Assembly (NCBI RefSeq): GCF_023343835.1
Contig: NC_064437.1
Coordinates: 1,622,001 to 1,686,000, forward strand
From: Lagopus muta
Lineage: Eukaryota > Chordata > Aves > Galliformes > Phasianidae
Length of the DNA: 64,000 bases
Direction: 5' to 3'
Positions 44,240 to 57,900 of the stretch are shown one piece after another (position 1 is the stretch's first letter; the number at the start of each line of letters is the position of its first letter). The notes beneath the pieces are model-generated. The model searched no databases, was not told where the DNA came from, and saw nothing but the letters and a program-made list of their open reading frames with translations. The position numbers and the translations under genes are program-made.

Positions 44240-44336
44240 AGTCCACAGTTGAAAATTAATTTAACTCTACCTCATGTCTGGTGGGACTGGAGGTAATCCA
44301 GGCCTCTTGGCTGGAGGAATAAGCGCTATGAGTAGG
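44240..44336 (+). other. Candidate spliced exon of unknown identity
   Basis: A strong acceptor (long T-run, CTTAAG) and a perfect donor (AGG/GTAAGT at 44,337) border 97 bases. An ATG at 44,274 opens 21 codons to the donor in phase 0 (begins MSGGTGGN, ends ISAMSR). I do not recognise the peptide and it is not the known JAK1 start. It could be an alternative 5' exon of JAK1, a small gene, or chance. Confidence 0.3.
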
Positions 44337-45429
44337 GTAAGTTTAGACTAACTCTTCCGTAGTGGTTCAGTCTTGCAGATAAACACCCAAATCCACAGAA
44401 GCCAGCTTCCCTTTTCATGCAGAGGGGCAAATCCTTTGAGTGTTCTCTGGCAGCATCCTGCCGTGCGCTGCTGCAGACAGGAGGGTTTCACAAACTCTTC
44501 GTACCCTGTTCCTCCCCATCCTCCCTTGGCTCGCAGTGCAGCACGGTTTTCCCCTGCAGACCCAGCCTTGGGTTTCCTGGCACCTGGCTGCTGCTCGTTG
44601 CGGTAGGAGGAAGAGCTTCAAAATACAGCACGAAGCCAAATGGAGAGCCCTCAACTGGGTGATGTGTTGGGTGTCATTGCACAAGGAAGAGCTGTGTGTT
44701 TATGTGAAGAGGAAGGTGTTCAAGTTGTTTTGAGAAGTTAAAACTTCCATGGATGTAAATGGATTGTATTTAGATGTGAAAAGGGTCATTAAAGGAACCT
44801 ATAAACCAGAGAAAGTGATAAGAAATGGGGGTGTGGACAGAAGGCTGTCAGGTCTTGGTTCCTGACTCATCTCGTGTACAGCAGGAGCTAAAAATGATCC
44901 AGAACTAAACATTGTGTTGTAAACTGGCAATATGCAATTTGTTCTTTTGTACTCTTGACAGTTTGTAGTTTCTTACCGATCAGCATTGTTCCTGTAAATG
45001 CACTCACAGTCTCTGAAGCACTTAAGATGCAATTGGATTTCAGGTATTGATAATGGCCGACACTTGCCAAACTGACAGAAAATGGCTTTTACTGTTCAGC
45101 ATGCCATTCTGTCAGCCTGCCTTCTGCAAGGAAAGCTTTTTCAAGGGCTGGTAATGCTCACTTTGCAGGTTGGGGGGAACAAAAAATGCTGGCACCTCAT
45201 CAAGGAGGAAAGTGTATCATTTTGGAATGTCTGGCAGCTAAATTGTTGCATTAAGCTATTGCTATGGTGTCAGCAAAGAGCTCCATGTACGTTGTGCAGC
45301 ATTTTGTTTTTGTTGTTCACCTGATCCTTTGGAAGTACCGAGACAGCCTTGAGAAATGCTGGTTACTCAGGGTGGCCTGGGGATGTAATATTGTTTTTCC
45401 TGGGCAAGCTGGTTGCATTTTTGTACAGT

Positions 45430-45597
45430 TATAGAATGGCCTGGGTTGAAAAGGACCACAGTGATCATCTGGTTCGAACCACTGCTGTGTGCAGGTCGCC
45501 AACCAGCAGCCCAGGCTGCCCAGAGCCACATCCAGCCTGGCCTTGGATGCCTGCAGGGATGGGGCATCCACAGCCTCCTTGGGCAACCTGTAACCTG
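45430..45597 (-). repeat. CR1 LINE 3' fragment, young subfamily
   Basis: An inverted copy beginning 'tatagaatggcctgggttga' with the shared 'aaccagcagcccaggctgcc' block. Confidence 0.95.
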
Positions 45598-46484
45598 CAT
45601 CCTTAGGCACAGTTGAAATTAAAACAAGGCACTGGGAACCCACCCAAGGCTCTAAAACCTCACCAGTGCTGCACTATATGCTTATCCACCCCATTCTCAT
45701 CTCCCTGAGCCTTCCCATCTCCTCCTTGTGTGTATACATACAGTGCAAGTCTTGACACATGGTAAATCTTACATGCTGCAAAACCCAGAGATAATAGTAC
45801 TAAACACTGAGTTGATTCAGTTTAACAGCAGATGCTCCTTCTAGGCAACAGAGCAGCCTAGAGGACCTCACAGAACACAGCCACTGGAGGTGCACCCATG
45901 CTGGATGGGTTTCCTGCAGCCAGCCACTGCAAACAGCTTGTTCTCTGCCAGTGAGCCTCCTCTGCTCTTCCAGGAGCTCAGCAAATTGATGTTTCCCTCT
46001 CCTTAGTTCAATGCACATCCTGAACTTTTCTGTTAACTCTCTATTTTCAGCCCTTCCTTTATTTCTTATTTTTCTCTCTCGCATCACACAAGGGAGGAAA
46101 AAAAAAAAGCTAACCAAAAAACACGTACGATGGTTATTTCAGAACAGTGAGTATTAATAACCATCATCACGTAACACTCACAGAGATCTTTGTTTTGCTA
46201 TTGATATCAGAAGGATGGCAAATGGTAATTAAGGAATTATACACATGTGAGAGAGGCAGACTATGCTTTTCATGTGCAAAGCTGCTCTTGCTATTACTTA
46301 CATGATTCAGGGGGGAGAAGGAAAACCTGTTTGAAGGTTTACAAGACCTTCAGCTTCCCTCCTCATGAGAATTAAAATCTCAGGACCTGCTCCTTAAAAG
46401 TTAATCTGTTCTAAGCCAGCCAAGCTGATACTACCATTACACTCCATTTTCCACTTCCCCCCCTCCAATGTGAACCAGGAGAAA

Positions 46485-46685
46485 ATCACCCAGAGGGTGG
46501 TGAGGCACTGTTCACAGGCTGCCCAAGGAGGCTGTGGATGCCCCATCCCTGCAGGCATTCAAGGCCAGGCTGGATGTGGCTCTGGGCAGCCTGGGCTGCT
46601 GGTTGGTGACCTGCACACAGCAGGGGTTGGAACTGATGAACGTTGTGCTCCTTTGCAACCCATAGAATTATCTGTGATAATTCTA
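46485..46685 (+). repeat. CR1 LINE 3' fragment, young subfamily
   Basis: Plus orientation, from 'cagagggtggtgaggcactg' to 'gcaacccatagaattatctg'. Core matches 28,990 and 53,160 almost base for base. Confidence 0.95.
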
Positions 46686-47311
46686 ACTTTGGCTAAGCAG
46701 CCTGTTTGTTCCCACAGTACATTTCTGCCCCAGACTAGCATGGATATGCTGAATTCCTTCTTCATATATTGAGGTAATATTGACTCTTGTTGTCAAAATT
46801 CCTGTCCAAGTAATTGCTGCCACTGAATTACCTCCCAGGTGGTGTGGCAAGCACAGCTCCTTGCAGATCAAAGTATTGAATGTCTTCCAGCTGTAAATAA
46901 AGGAGGACTGGTACAGAGGTTTGTCATTTCCTCCTGTGAAACGACCTGCTGGTTTCTTATAAACCATGATTCTGGAGGCTGCTGCTCCAGCAGAGGCCTC
47001 TGCTCAGCACTGCTCTTCTGCTGCACCTGAGATGGAGAGGGCAGCTCTGCCCAGCTCCAGGACTGCTGTGCATGCACAGGTGCTTGCAGGCTGAGACAAA
47101 GAACTTGAAACCTGTTGGCCTTTGGAGTTCCAGACCTCCTGCATCATAATTTCTGTACAGGGTTGGATCACTGTTAGTGCAACACTTGGTCTGGGATACA
47201 GCAACTCACTTTCAAAGATCAAAAAATGCTCCTGTCCCCCTAAGTGTGCCTTTTACTGCCTTAATGAAGGAGGATGGAGCAGACCAAGATATTGGATCTG
47301 CAGCTTGGGCA

Positions 47312-47333
47312 GGGGAGGGAGGGAGGGGGGGGG
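47312..47333 (+). repeat. G-rich run with G-quadruplex potential
   Basis: GGGG, GGG, GGG and a nine-base G-run are separated by single As, a classic quadruplex-capable pattern on the plus strand. Confidence 0.85.
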
Positions 47334-50300
47334 AGCACTGTGAGAAATGTGTTTGTGTGTTGGTTCAGTTCTTCAGGAAATGAATTTGGCAGGCCCAACT
47401 TTTATACCCGTTTTGAGACAGTAGGAGCACAAAGCAATATATTAAACAAAACAAACCTTACAGGCCTTGGCACTCGTGCAGTCTAAACAGCTTCCTGTTG
47501 CTTGCCATCCACACATATCCGTCTGTTCATTTTACCGCTGTTTAATACTTTCAAACCAAGTTTTTGGCTTTTGATAGTGCTGTATTGCTTTGTGGGGCGT
47601 TAATTATTTAAGAGAAAGGAGGAAAAAAAATGCAGAAGGTACCAACAAGTTCAAGTGTTGCATGAGACTCACGCTGTTATATTGAAACCTGCTGGTTTGC
47701 ATGGTGGGTCTTTTGCTGTTGGGTTTAATTTTGTTGTTATTGACCCACGAATGTCAGCGTCTGTCACATCAGAAGTCAATGGTCTCCTGTGTGGAAAGGA
47801 AGTCTCAGTTCAGAGACTTGATCAAGAACACTTAAAAGTTGGCATTTGCAGTTTACAGCTCACACCATGGTTTTCTTGTACACTCTTTCATGTTTACTGA
47901 AGATGCACAAGGCATAACCTTTCACTTCCTGAGTGTTTCTGCATTTTACTTTTCCTCGGAGCACGGCAAAAACAGCTAATAATAATTTTGAAATTGTCTG
48001 AGCCCATGTATTTAGAGAGTTTAAAAGTTCAAAAGAAACCAGATGGGTAAGTTGGCAAGTCTGACCTGTGTGCACCTGCTTCTCCTGTCCCCCTTCCATG
48101 TCCCTGACGTGTGCTGGAGCTCTGTGCTCCATGAGGAATCTGTTCCTCCAAAAAAACCATGGCCCATTCACCTTTTTTTTTTTTTTTTGCTTTTTTTTTC
48201 CCCCCACTGATTCATTGCATTTCTATCAAATTATTATTATTTTTTTCCTTATTTGAATCTCCTGCCCTTACTTCTTATTCTCATTTTTGCACTTGTGAGC
48301 CATTTGGGATCGATGGCTTTCTCCCCACTGATAGTGCTTGCAGTAGGGCAGTCCTAAGTTACCAAGCAGGTTTACTGGTGACTGCATCTTGCTGTGGGAA
48401 ATCTTGTTTTCTGCTCGTTTGGATGCCTTTTCAGTACGTGCACAAAGATCATCAAGTGCCATGGCCATCTCACTGGGAATTCCAACTCTGCTAATGTGCT
48501 GCTTTGCTCCTGCTGTGTTTTATGCTGGATTTAGAGATCTACATTTGGCTGTGTTGGCTGATGGTGCTGTCTTTTGGTTTGGATTGCCCCAGCTGGTGTT
48601 TTGGTGGCTCTAGCTAAGCAATGGGTGCTAATAGCAGCCTGAGAGCGAACACCCCTCAACACCTCATCCCCCCCTTACTCCCCTAGTGGAAACTTCAAGT
48701 AGTTGTTCTTTCCCCTTTAATCTAGTCTTTTCTCCTCAAAGTCTGTGGCATTTTGTGCATCAGGGCCTTAAGCTGAAGGAAGAGAAAGGTGCAGCTGACA
48801 GTTTCGTTGCAGTAATGGCTGCAGTTCCAGAACTCAATGCTTGCTGCCTTCCACCATGTCCAAAGCTGGAGTAGTTGGAGTTGCTTTGCTCTTAGGGCTG
48901 GCTACAAGTGCTAGCAGCCACAACCTCAAGTAGTCAAATGCCCTCATGACTTGTAACTGGTTTTCTATTAGAAACATCTGTGCCTTGTTTGCTAGATAGT
49001 GGCTTAAATGTGTTTCAGCTGACTGCATTTTACAAAGTCTCTTAGCTCTATCCTTTAAGAGGCAGGCAGTAATGAAGAGTTGATCCAGCTGTGAAGTGAT
49101 GGTGGGTCAGAGCAAACGAGCCTTTCTGATCCCTGTTGGTTTGTAGGGTTGTGGCTGCTCTTTGCTGAGAAAACTTCTGTTGGTGCTGCGTATCATTGCC
49201 CTTGTGGAAGATACAGGTTGGTTTGTTGATGGTTCAGAGCATCCCTATGTGGCCTTATGGTTGTGTTGTATGTGAATGCACGTTACTGGCACAGGCATTG
49301 CCTGCCTGAATTCTTGCCTGGAAGCCTCAGTTTTACCACCAGCATTACCTGGAAAAAATCAGTTTGCGTGGTTTTCAGTAGTAATTCTGGCTTTGATGGT
49401 CAATGATGGCCAGCAGTGCCTTTTTGTAAGTATATTTCAGTTAATACAGGACAGAATAGGTTTGACTTCACTGTCAAAAGCACACTTAGCAAGTGAAAGG
49501 GCACTTAGGGATAGCTGACTTAAAGAAAAAAACAACCAACAAAAAAACACAACTCATTTTAACAAAATAAGAACAGCGATCTTCTGCCAAGTTACAAGAA
49601 AAAAATCGTGGTGGTTTTTCAGTTCCTTCAACTTCCTGTATGTGTGACTGCAAAACAGACAAGTTAAATCTGTATAAGACGCTGGCAGGCAGGGGGCTTG
49701 CTTCACTTTAATAATAATAATTAAAAAAAAAAGCAACTTTTAAATCCCTGAATATGGAGTATATGTGAGCACAGTCTGAGACCCGCGATCCGTTCTGTTG
49801 CTTTGCTGTACACATTCACTGTTCTGCCTTTGTTGGTATTGACTGAAAGCTTTCCCTGCAGTAAAGGCCTCTGCAGGTCTCATTGCACTGCGTTCTTGGA
49901 AGTTTGCTGTTGAATTAAGAGAAAAATGAGGCAACGTTTTTCTTGGCTTGCTTTGTGTGTGTGGAAGGAGGAGGGAAGCAGTGCTGTAGGGCTGTTAGTA
50001 AGACCTTGGTTTCACACTGCAGGTCACACGGTCCTATCCTAATGCTCTCCTGTTGTGACTCGTCACCCCTCCAGCTGAGCAAGGTGCTCTGCATGGATGC
50101 CTGCTGCAGTGCAGATGGCTTCCCTTCAGCTCCCTCCCCTGCTTTCTGCAGGGATGTTTGAACTTGAAAGCTTTGTGTCATGAAAATCCTGCTTTTGGGA
50201 CACCAGCATGCCTTGAAGTGGAAGCAGCTCAACTTCATGTAGCCCTGTGTGCATGAAGTAGGTAGGTTTCTTCTGGAGCTAGCTTGCACCCCTGCATGTA

Positions 50301-50367
50301 CGCAGCGTGTCAGGGAAGCACACAGAACCACCCTCTTGCTTTGTGTACTAAATTAATTTTATGGGGC

Positions 50368-50404
50368 AAGGTCAGGACCTTCCAACCTGTAAATCTGTGA
50401 TAGG
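50368..50404 (+). repeat. CR1 3' tip (degenerate)
   Basis: 'caggaccttccaacctgtaa' followed by 'atctgtgatag' resembles a worn plus-orientation CR1 end. Confidence 0.5.
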
Positions 50405-51399
50405 ACTGCCTTTATAGGGAAAGAACTCTAGGGCATGCATTAGCTTCCCCTCTGGAGGCCATGCCAGCATGGTTGCATGCCTGGAGATTGTTTCCTGCTT
50501 TCTTTGAACAAATGCCTTAGGACTTTTTCAACCATTGTGTGTTACTAAGCTGCATGGTAAAGTTTAATTAGCAATGAATGGCTGTGCTTGCTTGTACATA
50601 CACCCCTCTAACTCCAAGGTTAACTCTTAACTACAACAAACTTCAATGTTTGTCTTGGAATTCCAAGCAAATGCAGCACAGACAGACCAGTGTATATCTC
50701 TAGAACAGAGTAATTACACACCAGAGCTTGGGGTGAATTCTTGAAGCGGACTCAGCCTTTAAAACATAGCTGGGATGCAAACTGCAGCTCTTCCTGAGAA
50801 TTCTGCTGAAGCTGGCAAAGCCTTTTTCTAGGGCTGCAGCATCTTTTTCCATTGCTCACAGTTCTAAAGCACTTTCAGCAGTGCTGCTTCTGCACTGAAG
50901 GTCAAGGGAGCTCCAGCATGGGCAGCTGCACTGCTGTAGCAGTTGAGGCTCATGCGGTGATCAAGGTAGGAAAATGGAGCTCCAGGGGACCAGAGCATTG
51001 CCAGAGGTAGGAGGAATTTCTCCTTAAGATAAAGGTTTTCATACAAGTTTATGTGATTTTTTTTTTTATTTTCTTTTTTGCTGCCTTAACTGCATTACGC
51101 TTTAGAAGAAAATCCTTTTTCAGAGTGACTTACAGCTGAAGGGAGCTTAATAAGCACTGTTGGGCCTTCTGATTCTAATCTTGTTAAGGAATACACACCT
51201 GTGGCCCTGCAGGTTCTAGGGGGCAGTGCATGGAGCAGGTGCTTGTAGACAGGCACAGCTGGCAGGCACTGACAGGTCTGCTGAACTTTAACCTGAGTCT
51301 TACGAAAAAAGCCATGATAGCAGAGATCGTCAGTAGGTGGCAAAGGGACTGCATTGGGAATTTGGCCTGAGAAGGCACGTCATGTAAAGAAGCTTGGTG

Positions 51400-51778
51400 T
51401 GGTGGGGTCCCTTCAGTAAGGAATGAGTCCAGAGGAGGGTGAGCAGAGGGCTGGAGCACCTCTCCTGTGAAGAAAGCTTGAGGGAACTGGGCTTGTTTAG
51501 CTTGGAGAAGAAAAGGCTCCAGGGAGACATCATTGTGGCCTTCCAATACTTGAAGGGAGCTATAAACAGCAGGGGGAATGGCTGTTTATGAGGGTGGATA
51601 GTGATAGGACAAGGGGAATGGCTTTAAACCGAGACAGGGGAGGTTTAGGTTGGATATGAGGAGGAAGTTTTTCACACAGGGTGGTGAGGCACTGGAACAG
51701 GTTGCCCAAGGAGGCTGTGGATGCCCCATCCCTGCAGGCATTGTGGTCCTGTCAATCCAGGCATGATTCTATGACAGC
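51400..51778 (+). repeat. CR1 LINE 3' fragment
   Basis: A plus-orientation copy of about 380 bases with 'gaactgggcttgtttagctt', 'gataggacaaggggaatggc' and 'aggaagtttttcacacaggg'. It has an internal deletion between the 'ctgcaggcatt' block and the end 'catgattctatgac'. Confidence 0.93.
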
Positions 51779-52382
51779 ATTTTGCAACCTGTTTCTGACT
51801 CTGAAATGCTCTTTTAGGGCTGTATCTTGATATTTTTTTCATCCCAAATCCCACGTCAAGTTTTCTTGTTTTACCTCTTGTTTGAGGTATATCTTTGTGG
51901 TTCAGTTTGAATTGGTTCCTGTTCATTTCCAGAAGCTGTGACCTGAGAAAATGAACTCGTGTATTTTTTTTCATGTGTGAGCATGAGTAATGTGTGGTAG
52001 GAAAGAGCTCACTCCAATCAATTTTGCAATAGTTCTGTGCTCTTTACCTTTTCAAATAATGATTTTGTAGCTATGGTTTAGTTATAAGGCAGAGGCACTA
52101 GATGTGGGCGAAGAAAACCATAATTTGATTCTGGTACATTTTTGATAATGCCAAATGCCACTTTTATGCTTCAGAAAATGGGTACTGCTTCCTTTGTGCA
52201 CCAAACAGTTCTATTTTTATTTTGATGTATGAACAAAACTGAATTTCTTCCAGAACAAAGCCTAATGTTACTGCAGTTGGTTTTGTTGCTTGAGTCATTT
52301 CTTTTGTTGCAGTCCTCAAAGGAATAAGTACTAATAATGAGTAAGGGATGATTTTGTACTGAATACCTATAAAAAAGCAATT

Positions 52383-52500
52383 ATAGAATTGTTTGGAAGG
52401 GACCTTTAGAGGCCATCTGGTCCCACTTCCCTGCAATGATCAAGAATGCCCACAGCTCCATCAGGTGCTCACGGCCTGGTCCGTGATGTTCTTGTTCACT
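52383..52500 (-). repeat. CR1 LINE 3' fragment
   Basis: An inverted copy: 'tatagaattgtttggaaggg', 'ggccatctggtcccacttcc'. Same subfamily as the copy in AK4 intron 3. Confidence 0.9.
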
Positions 52501-53009
52501 TCCCCATGCTACACCTGTGTGCTCTCTTATTATAATAAATAGAAAAGAATCAACGGGAGCTAAAATATTGTTGTGGCTTCTATAGCTCTCAAAGTTCTTT
52601 CTCAACTGAAATGGCAGGGGGGCTGTTCCATAGGCTTTCTTGGAGCATTTTTCTTGTGTCCAGTTAAGAATGTGATAACAGCTAGCAGAGAAAGCAGCCT
52701 AAATGAAGTCCTGTGCCCTGATTTCAGTGACTTCTGATCACAGCCCATTAGCTTTCAACATTTCTTGCAAAAACAAAAACAAAAAAAAAAAAGGAATTGA
52801 TCTGGTATTTGATGTACACTTAACAAATCAGGTTTTCTGTTCTCATCAAAGGAAATAAAGAAGTGTGGAGCTGTTCCTTCTGGGTGTGCTTTGGCCTTCC
52901 TTGTTATGGTTGGCAGTGAAATAGGAGCAGGCAGATTTCTCTCTTTGCAGATGTTAGGAACTGAGTTCTTCTCACGGCATTTTTGTGGACAGAGCTTTTG
53001 GTCTTTTTG

Positions 53010-53112
53010 GTCTTTGGGCAGCCTGGTCTAGTGTTGGCAACCCTGCACATAGCAGGGGGCTGAAACTCGGTGATCATTGTGATCCTTTTCAACTCAGCCT
53101 ATTTTATGATTC
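53010..53112 (+). repeat. CR1 3' fragment
   Basis: 'gggcagcctggtctagtgtt', then 'gatccttttcaactcagcc' and 'ttttatgattc'. Plus orientation, moderately diverged. Confidence 0.85.
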
Positions 53113-53159
53113 CCTTACATTCAGGTGAACTTGTTCTTGAATGTCTTCTGCCCAAGGAT

Positions 53160-53345
53160 GAAGCACTGTTCACAGGCTGCCCAAGGAGGCTGTGGATGCC
53201 CCATCCCTGCAGGCATTCAAGGCCAGGCTGGATGTGGCTCTGGGCAGCCTGGGCTGCTGGTTGGCAACCTGCACACAGCAGGGGGTTGGAACTGATGAGC
53301 GTTGGGCTCCTTTGCAACCCAAGTTGTTCTATGATTCCATGATAT
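53160..53345 (+). repeat. CR1 LINE 3' fragment, young subfamily
   Basis: A plus-orientation copy lying only about 50 bases after an older CR1 tail. It ends 'gttctatgattccatgatat'. Confidence 0.95.
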
Positions 53346-54844
53346 GATTATGATTTTGTTCCACCAGACTTTCATGTTTTCAGAAGAGATTAATACTGAG
53401 GGACTAATTGTGCACTAAGTGCTGAGAAGGACAGAAGGACTGGTTGGAAGTGAACGGATGCTGAGGGGCAGCTCACTGTTGGCTCGGTGACAAAATGGAA
53501 AATCTGATGATCTCACGGCTATGGGTATCATATGCTTTAAAAAAGAAGCAACATTATTAATGAGCTCTTTTGACCAGCATTATTGAAACCCTCCTTTCTG
53601 CTGAGGGCTTTGCTTTGTAAGGAGCAGAGCAATGTGAAGGTGGGGTGGGCACTGCATGGGCGCCCTCATCCCACATGGGTGATGGTCCTGCCAGAGCCAA
53701 ACCCATCAGGTCCATCCCCAGAAACAACTTCCCATGACTCCCCCCAGCATGTAAGATGCTCCCCCCTTGCTGTAAGATGGCTTTTGGAGTGGAAAGGAGA
53801 AACTGTGGGAGTACTGAAATCCCCTCTTCCCTCGATACTTTCTGCTTTGGAGTCCTGCAAGGACGTGTAGGTATTCTGTAGGTTTATAAGGCTGGGTTTC
53901 AATGCGACTCCTGCAGTCTCCAGGACACTCAACCAGTGCTGTCAGGAGCATCCTGACAACATGCAGTTTTCAAAGGCAGGTGGTGTTTGTGTGCTGACAT
54001 GAGGGTGACAGGTTCTGCACAAGTGACTCATCAAGTATCTACAGACCTACAGCAAGCTGGGGTTTGGATTTATTTCCCCTTAATAATGAAGAAATCTTTT
54101 ATTTTCTATTTGCAAAGAAAGATTGCATCTTAAATGGTATGGAGAAATGCAGCATGTTGTTTTTAACTGCAAGTAATCTTGCAGATTGAAGATAACCACT
54201 GTGTATCCACAGGAGTTGCATACCTGAAAAATGTGATTAGCATGGAACACATTTAATTTAGCACTGTAAAAGTGAACGCTGGCGTAGAGCTGTAGCTTGG
54301 TTCTGGCCAAGTTTCTAGTTTGTGAGACACAGGAAGGATTTTGGTGGGTTGATTGAGGAATAGTGCATTTCTCCTCTATGAAGTTTGAAAGATGGTATTC
54401 AGATTGTGTAAGAAAGCTGCTGGCGGAGTGGTACCCCCCTGTTACTGCAGGAATTACAGCTAGCTGTATCTACTTGCTGTGAGTTTGCTCCATCTGAAGC
54501 CTCTTCCATACGACCTGCTTAATGTAAGCTGGTCGACTCTTAACTACATTCTGAATTTAGCCCAGCATTATGGTTCTTCCAAAGGTTTTATGCATTTTGA
54601 GCTGTTCTTTCAGGAGGTGGCAGCCCAGTGGCACGGTGGTTTGGAGTGAAGCTTCTGCCTAACATTCCAGGTGCTGCTGTGAACATGCAGAACACCTGAG
54701 ATGGGATGGCAGGTTCTTGTAGGGTCTGAGCAGAGTAAGGCTGGGGGTATTTAGAATAAACCAACAGCATAATAGAATGTGACAGTTCTGTTAAAATTCC
54801 TGCATGTTAATTACAGTTGAATTTCTAAGCTCCTTTCGCGTGTG

Positions 54845-54965
54845 CTCCATCCTTGGAGGTGCCCAAGGCACTGAGCTGGTGCCTGGCCAAGTGGTTGGCA
54901 ACCAGCACAAAGTAGGAGGGTTGCTATGAGATGAGCTTCAAAGTCCCTTCCCTCTACAATTCTAA
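54845..54965 (+). repeat. CR1 3' fragment
   Basis: 'ccttggaggtgcccaaggc', 'gagatgagcttcaaagtccc' and 'tacaattctaaa' mark a diverged plus-orientation tail. Confidence 0.8.
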
Positions 54966-57900
54966 AGCCAGAAAAAAAGGAAGTACTTTTATGGTTAGAG
55001 CTGCAACTCAGGTGGCCATCTTAGAGTGCTGAGTTTGGGTTTGGTGTACTGTGCACCTCCTGCTTTGGTTATTGGCTTCTACAGAAGTGCACTTGAACAG
55101 CCAGTTTTTCACCCCTAAGCTTTTTCCCTGAGCATTACTTTGTAGGAAGCATGAAGTGAAATGTTTCCCCACAACAGCAGCCTGGCAGAGTTTGCATGCT
55201 GTCTGCCTGCAGGCCTGGAGGGAAGCAGGCAATGCCCAGTTGGCTGCTAACAGCCCTTTTTCTCAATAGTCCTCAGTTCTGAAATTCAGGCTTTGTAATT
55301 GTAAAGCATAGAATTGCACCACAGCATACAAAAACAGGGGGGAGGTGTGCTGGAAATCTCCTCAAACTTCTCCTTCTCTTCTCTCAACTCCCTTTCCCAG
55401 CCTTCTGATGGGAAGACTACCCGTGATCCCTCCTGCTTTGGGGCTGTGTTCACTCTTCTGTGTGTTGACACTCATAGAACTACAAAAAGGAGTAAGCACT
55501 GTACGAATCCACTCTCTCTATTGAAAGTTAGAGCCCTGGCTTCACGGCAGAGAGCTGATTTCAAGTGCGCCTCTTCCTCTCCTCCCTAAATTCAGAACAC
55601 TTTTTGTCTCGTGGTGTCTTAGATGCCAAATATATTGTTAGTTCTGGTATCAAGTAGAAAAGGGGAAATACGAAACCCCAGCTCTTGAGCACAGTTCCTG
55701 TTTTTCTGACTTGACAGCTTGAGCTTGGAGTTTATCGCTGTGAGCCTCAGTTGAGTTTGAAAGCAGACAAATGCCATTTGATAGCCAAGCTAATGGGTCA
55801 GTGTCGGCATAACGCTCGTCTGCCTTCACTTTCTTCTGAACAAACATGCCCCCAAACCAAGTTGTTTAGGCTTGTTCTGGTGGTGAAGAGCAGGAAGGAG
55901 TCAATTTTAAGATGGGCACGGTATGATAGAGAAGTTACTAGGAGAGTTCATGCATGCAGTAGCTAGCAAAGTAGTGCAGATACAGCACTCCGCAGCCTAT
56001 GTCTTCCCTAAAATAGCTAGAGCTTCTGCAATGCTTTAGGGCTGTGATTCTCCTCGTGCATTTGTTTCTCCCCTGGTGTTGTGCCCCCACAAAATGCTTC
56101 TGGTTGTTTTGTCCGTGAGAAGAAAGGATGTCATACAAAATCCAACATCATTTCTGGAGGCTGTGTGCCAATGAACTTACTGTGCATTGGTTGCTGCCAT
56201 TGACCTCTCTTTCTTCTTCCCCTGGTTGTCTTATTAATGGTCTCTTAATACATGGGAATAAAAAATATGTATATAATGCATCAGTGTGTTACTGTAAGTC
56301 AGACAAAGACTTTGGTATATATGTTTTTTTAGCATATCAGTAGTTCTGGAGGAGTGCTGATGTATGTAAGTGTCCAAATCACATATTACCACCTACAGTG
56401 TACATGCAGTGGATTATAGTTGTGAGCATCTTGATTAGTCTTGATTGCACAGGTGCTGCTAAGCTCTTGTGTTGGCTTTTCCATTCTCTTCTGATGTTTT
56501 GATCGTAAATGTACAGTCAAAGTGTAGAAGTTACAAACTTAACTAGATGGAAATTCCCCATCTCTGACCGGTACTTCCTGTAAACTCCTGTAAGTAAGAC
56601 TACAGTGTGCTTCAAAAGGGTTTTATCTGCTTGAGTTTGGTTTTTTTTTGTGTGATTTGAACAAAGAACAGCTCGTGCTGCATTCACACAGCCTGCATAG
56701 CCAATGTGTGGACTTCTCTGAAGGTTGTGTTAGAGCAGCTCATTAACTCAGCATGGCTGCAGCAGGAAAGAACGGAGAGATTAAAAGGTATTTGCTAAAA
56801 TGAGGTGCTTGGTAATTGCCTGTAGAACTTTTTGGGAGTGATTTAATGATGAGAACTTCATGATTTTTCATTCTTGTTAGTGTTGGCTTTCAGTGCCCTG
56901 TAGCGTAATCCCACGAGTCATTTATTTATTGATAATCGTTAAAGGTGGAATGAATTTGTACAAAACTCTGATGAAACTTAAATGGGGGGAGTGTTGGGTG
57001 TGGGAGCACATCTCAGAGGTCCCAGGGCTGGCAGTGACCATGTCCAGTCTGTACATGGAGAGCAGCTCCAGCCAGCTCTGGGAAAGTAGGTATGAAGGAG
57101 GTGCTCAGGGTGAGTCATCGTGTTTGAGTCACTGCTAACAGCGATTAACAAGGCTGCCCCTGCTTAGCTATTTTTAATATTTGCTTGCTCATATTTACTG
57201 TACGAAGCTCTTTACAGGAAAGTAGTTAAAAGCTGTTAGATCTTCAAGCTGCTTTTCATGGCAGCGGCTTACTTTATTGATTTGGAGTGACGTCTTCAGT
57301 CCTGCCTCTTCTGAGATGTTTAGATCTTGGCATCATCTTTGTGCTCATCGTGCTTCGTGCTTTCAGAAGTCCTGCAGCCCAGCACTCGCAGCATCAGCCT
57401 GGTGTTACAGGTGTAAATTGGTGCTGAGACCTGTCCTTACAGCCAGTGTGCAGAGGCACAGCTGCAGCACAAGGCAGGTGGTGGTGAGTTGTGTGGTGGT
57501 ACCTAGGGATGCTTCTCCACCTCACCAGGCAGAGCTCTGTTGTAAGGGACGTGACCTATTTTAAAAGCATTTCTAGCTTTTAGCTGCAGTGAATGTCCAA
57601 TTCAGAGCTCTTCTGTAGGAGAACTCTGATTGCAGTTGACGTTGTCCTTTGAGTGCTGCCTTTCCTGGGAAAGCAGCAAGTTCACCTCGGCAGCTTCTAT
57701 TTCCAGTAAGGTGCAGCCCTGACTCACTTCTTGTCAGACAGAAATATTCTCTGTACAGATGTTGACAGCTGCATTTGTAGGAGGAAGAAGTAAGGGAGGT
57801 TGCTCAGGGTGCACGTATATGTCGTGGAGTTCAGTGCTGGCTTCCTGTTTACTGCTGCTGAGTGAAGACTGGGGCTTCAGCCAACGAAGGGGCACGAGCA

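Noticed and set aside
48170-48200. T-runs such as this one and 17,823-17,845 as processed-gene tails
   Set aside because: No retrocopied gene body lies beside them; they are simple low-complexity tracts.
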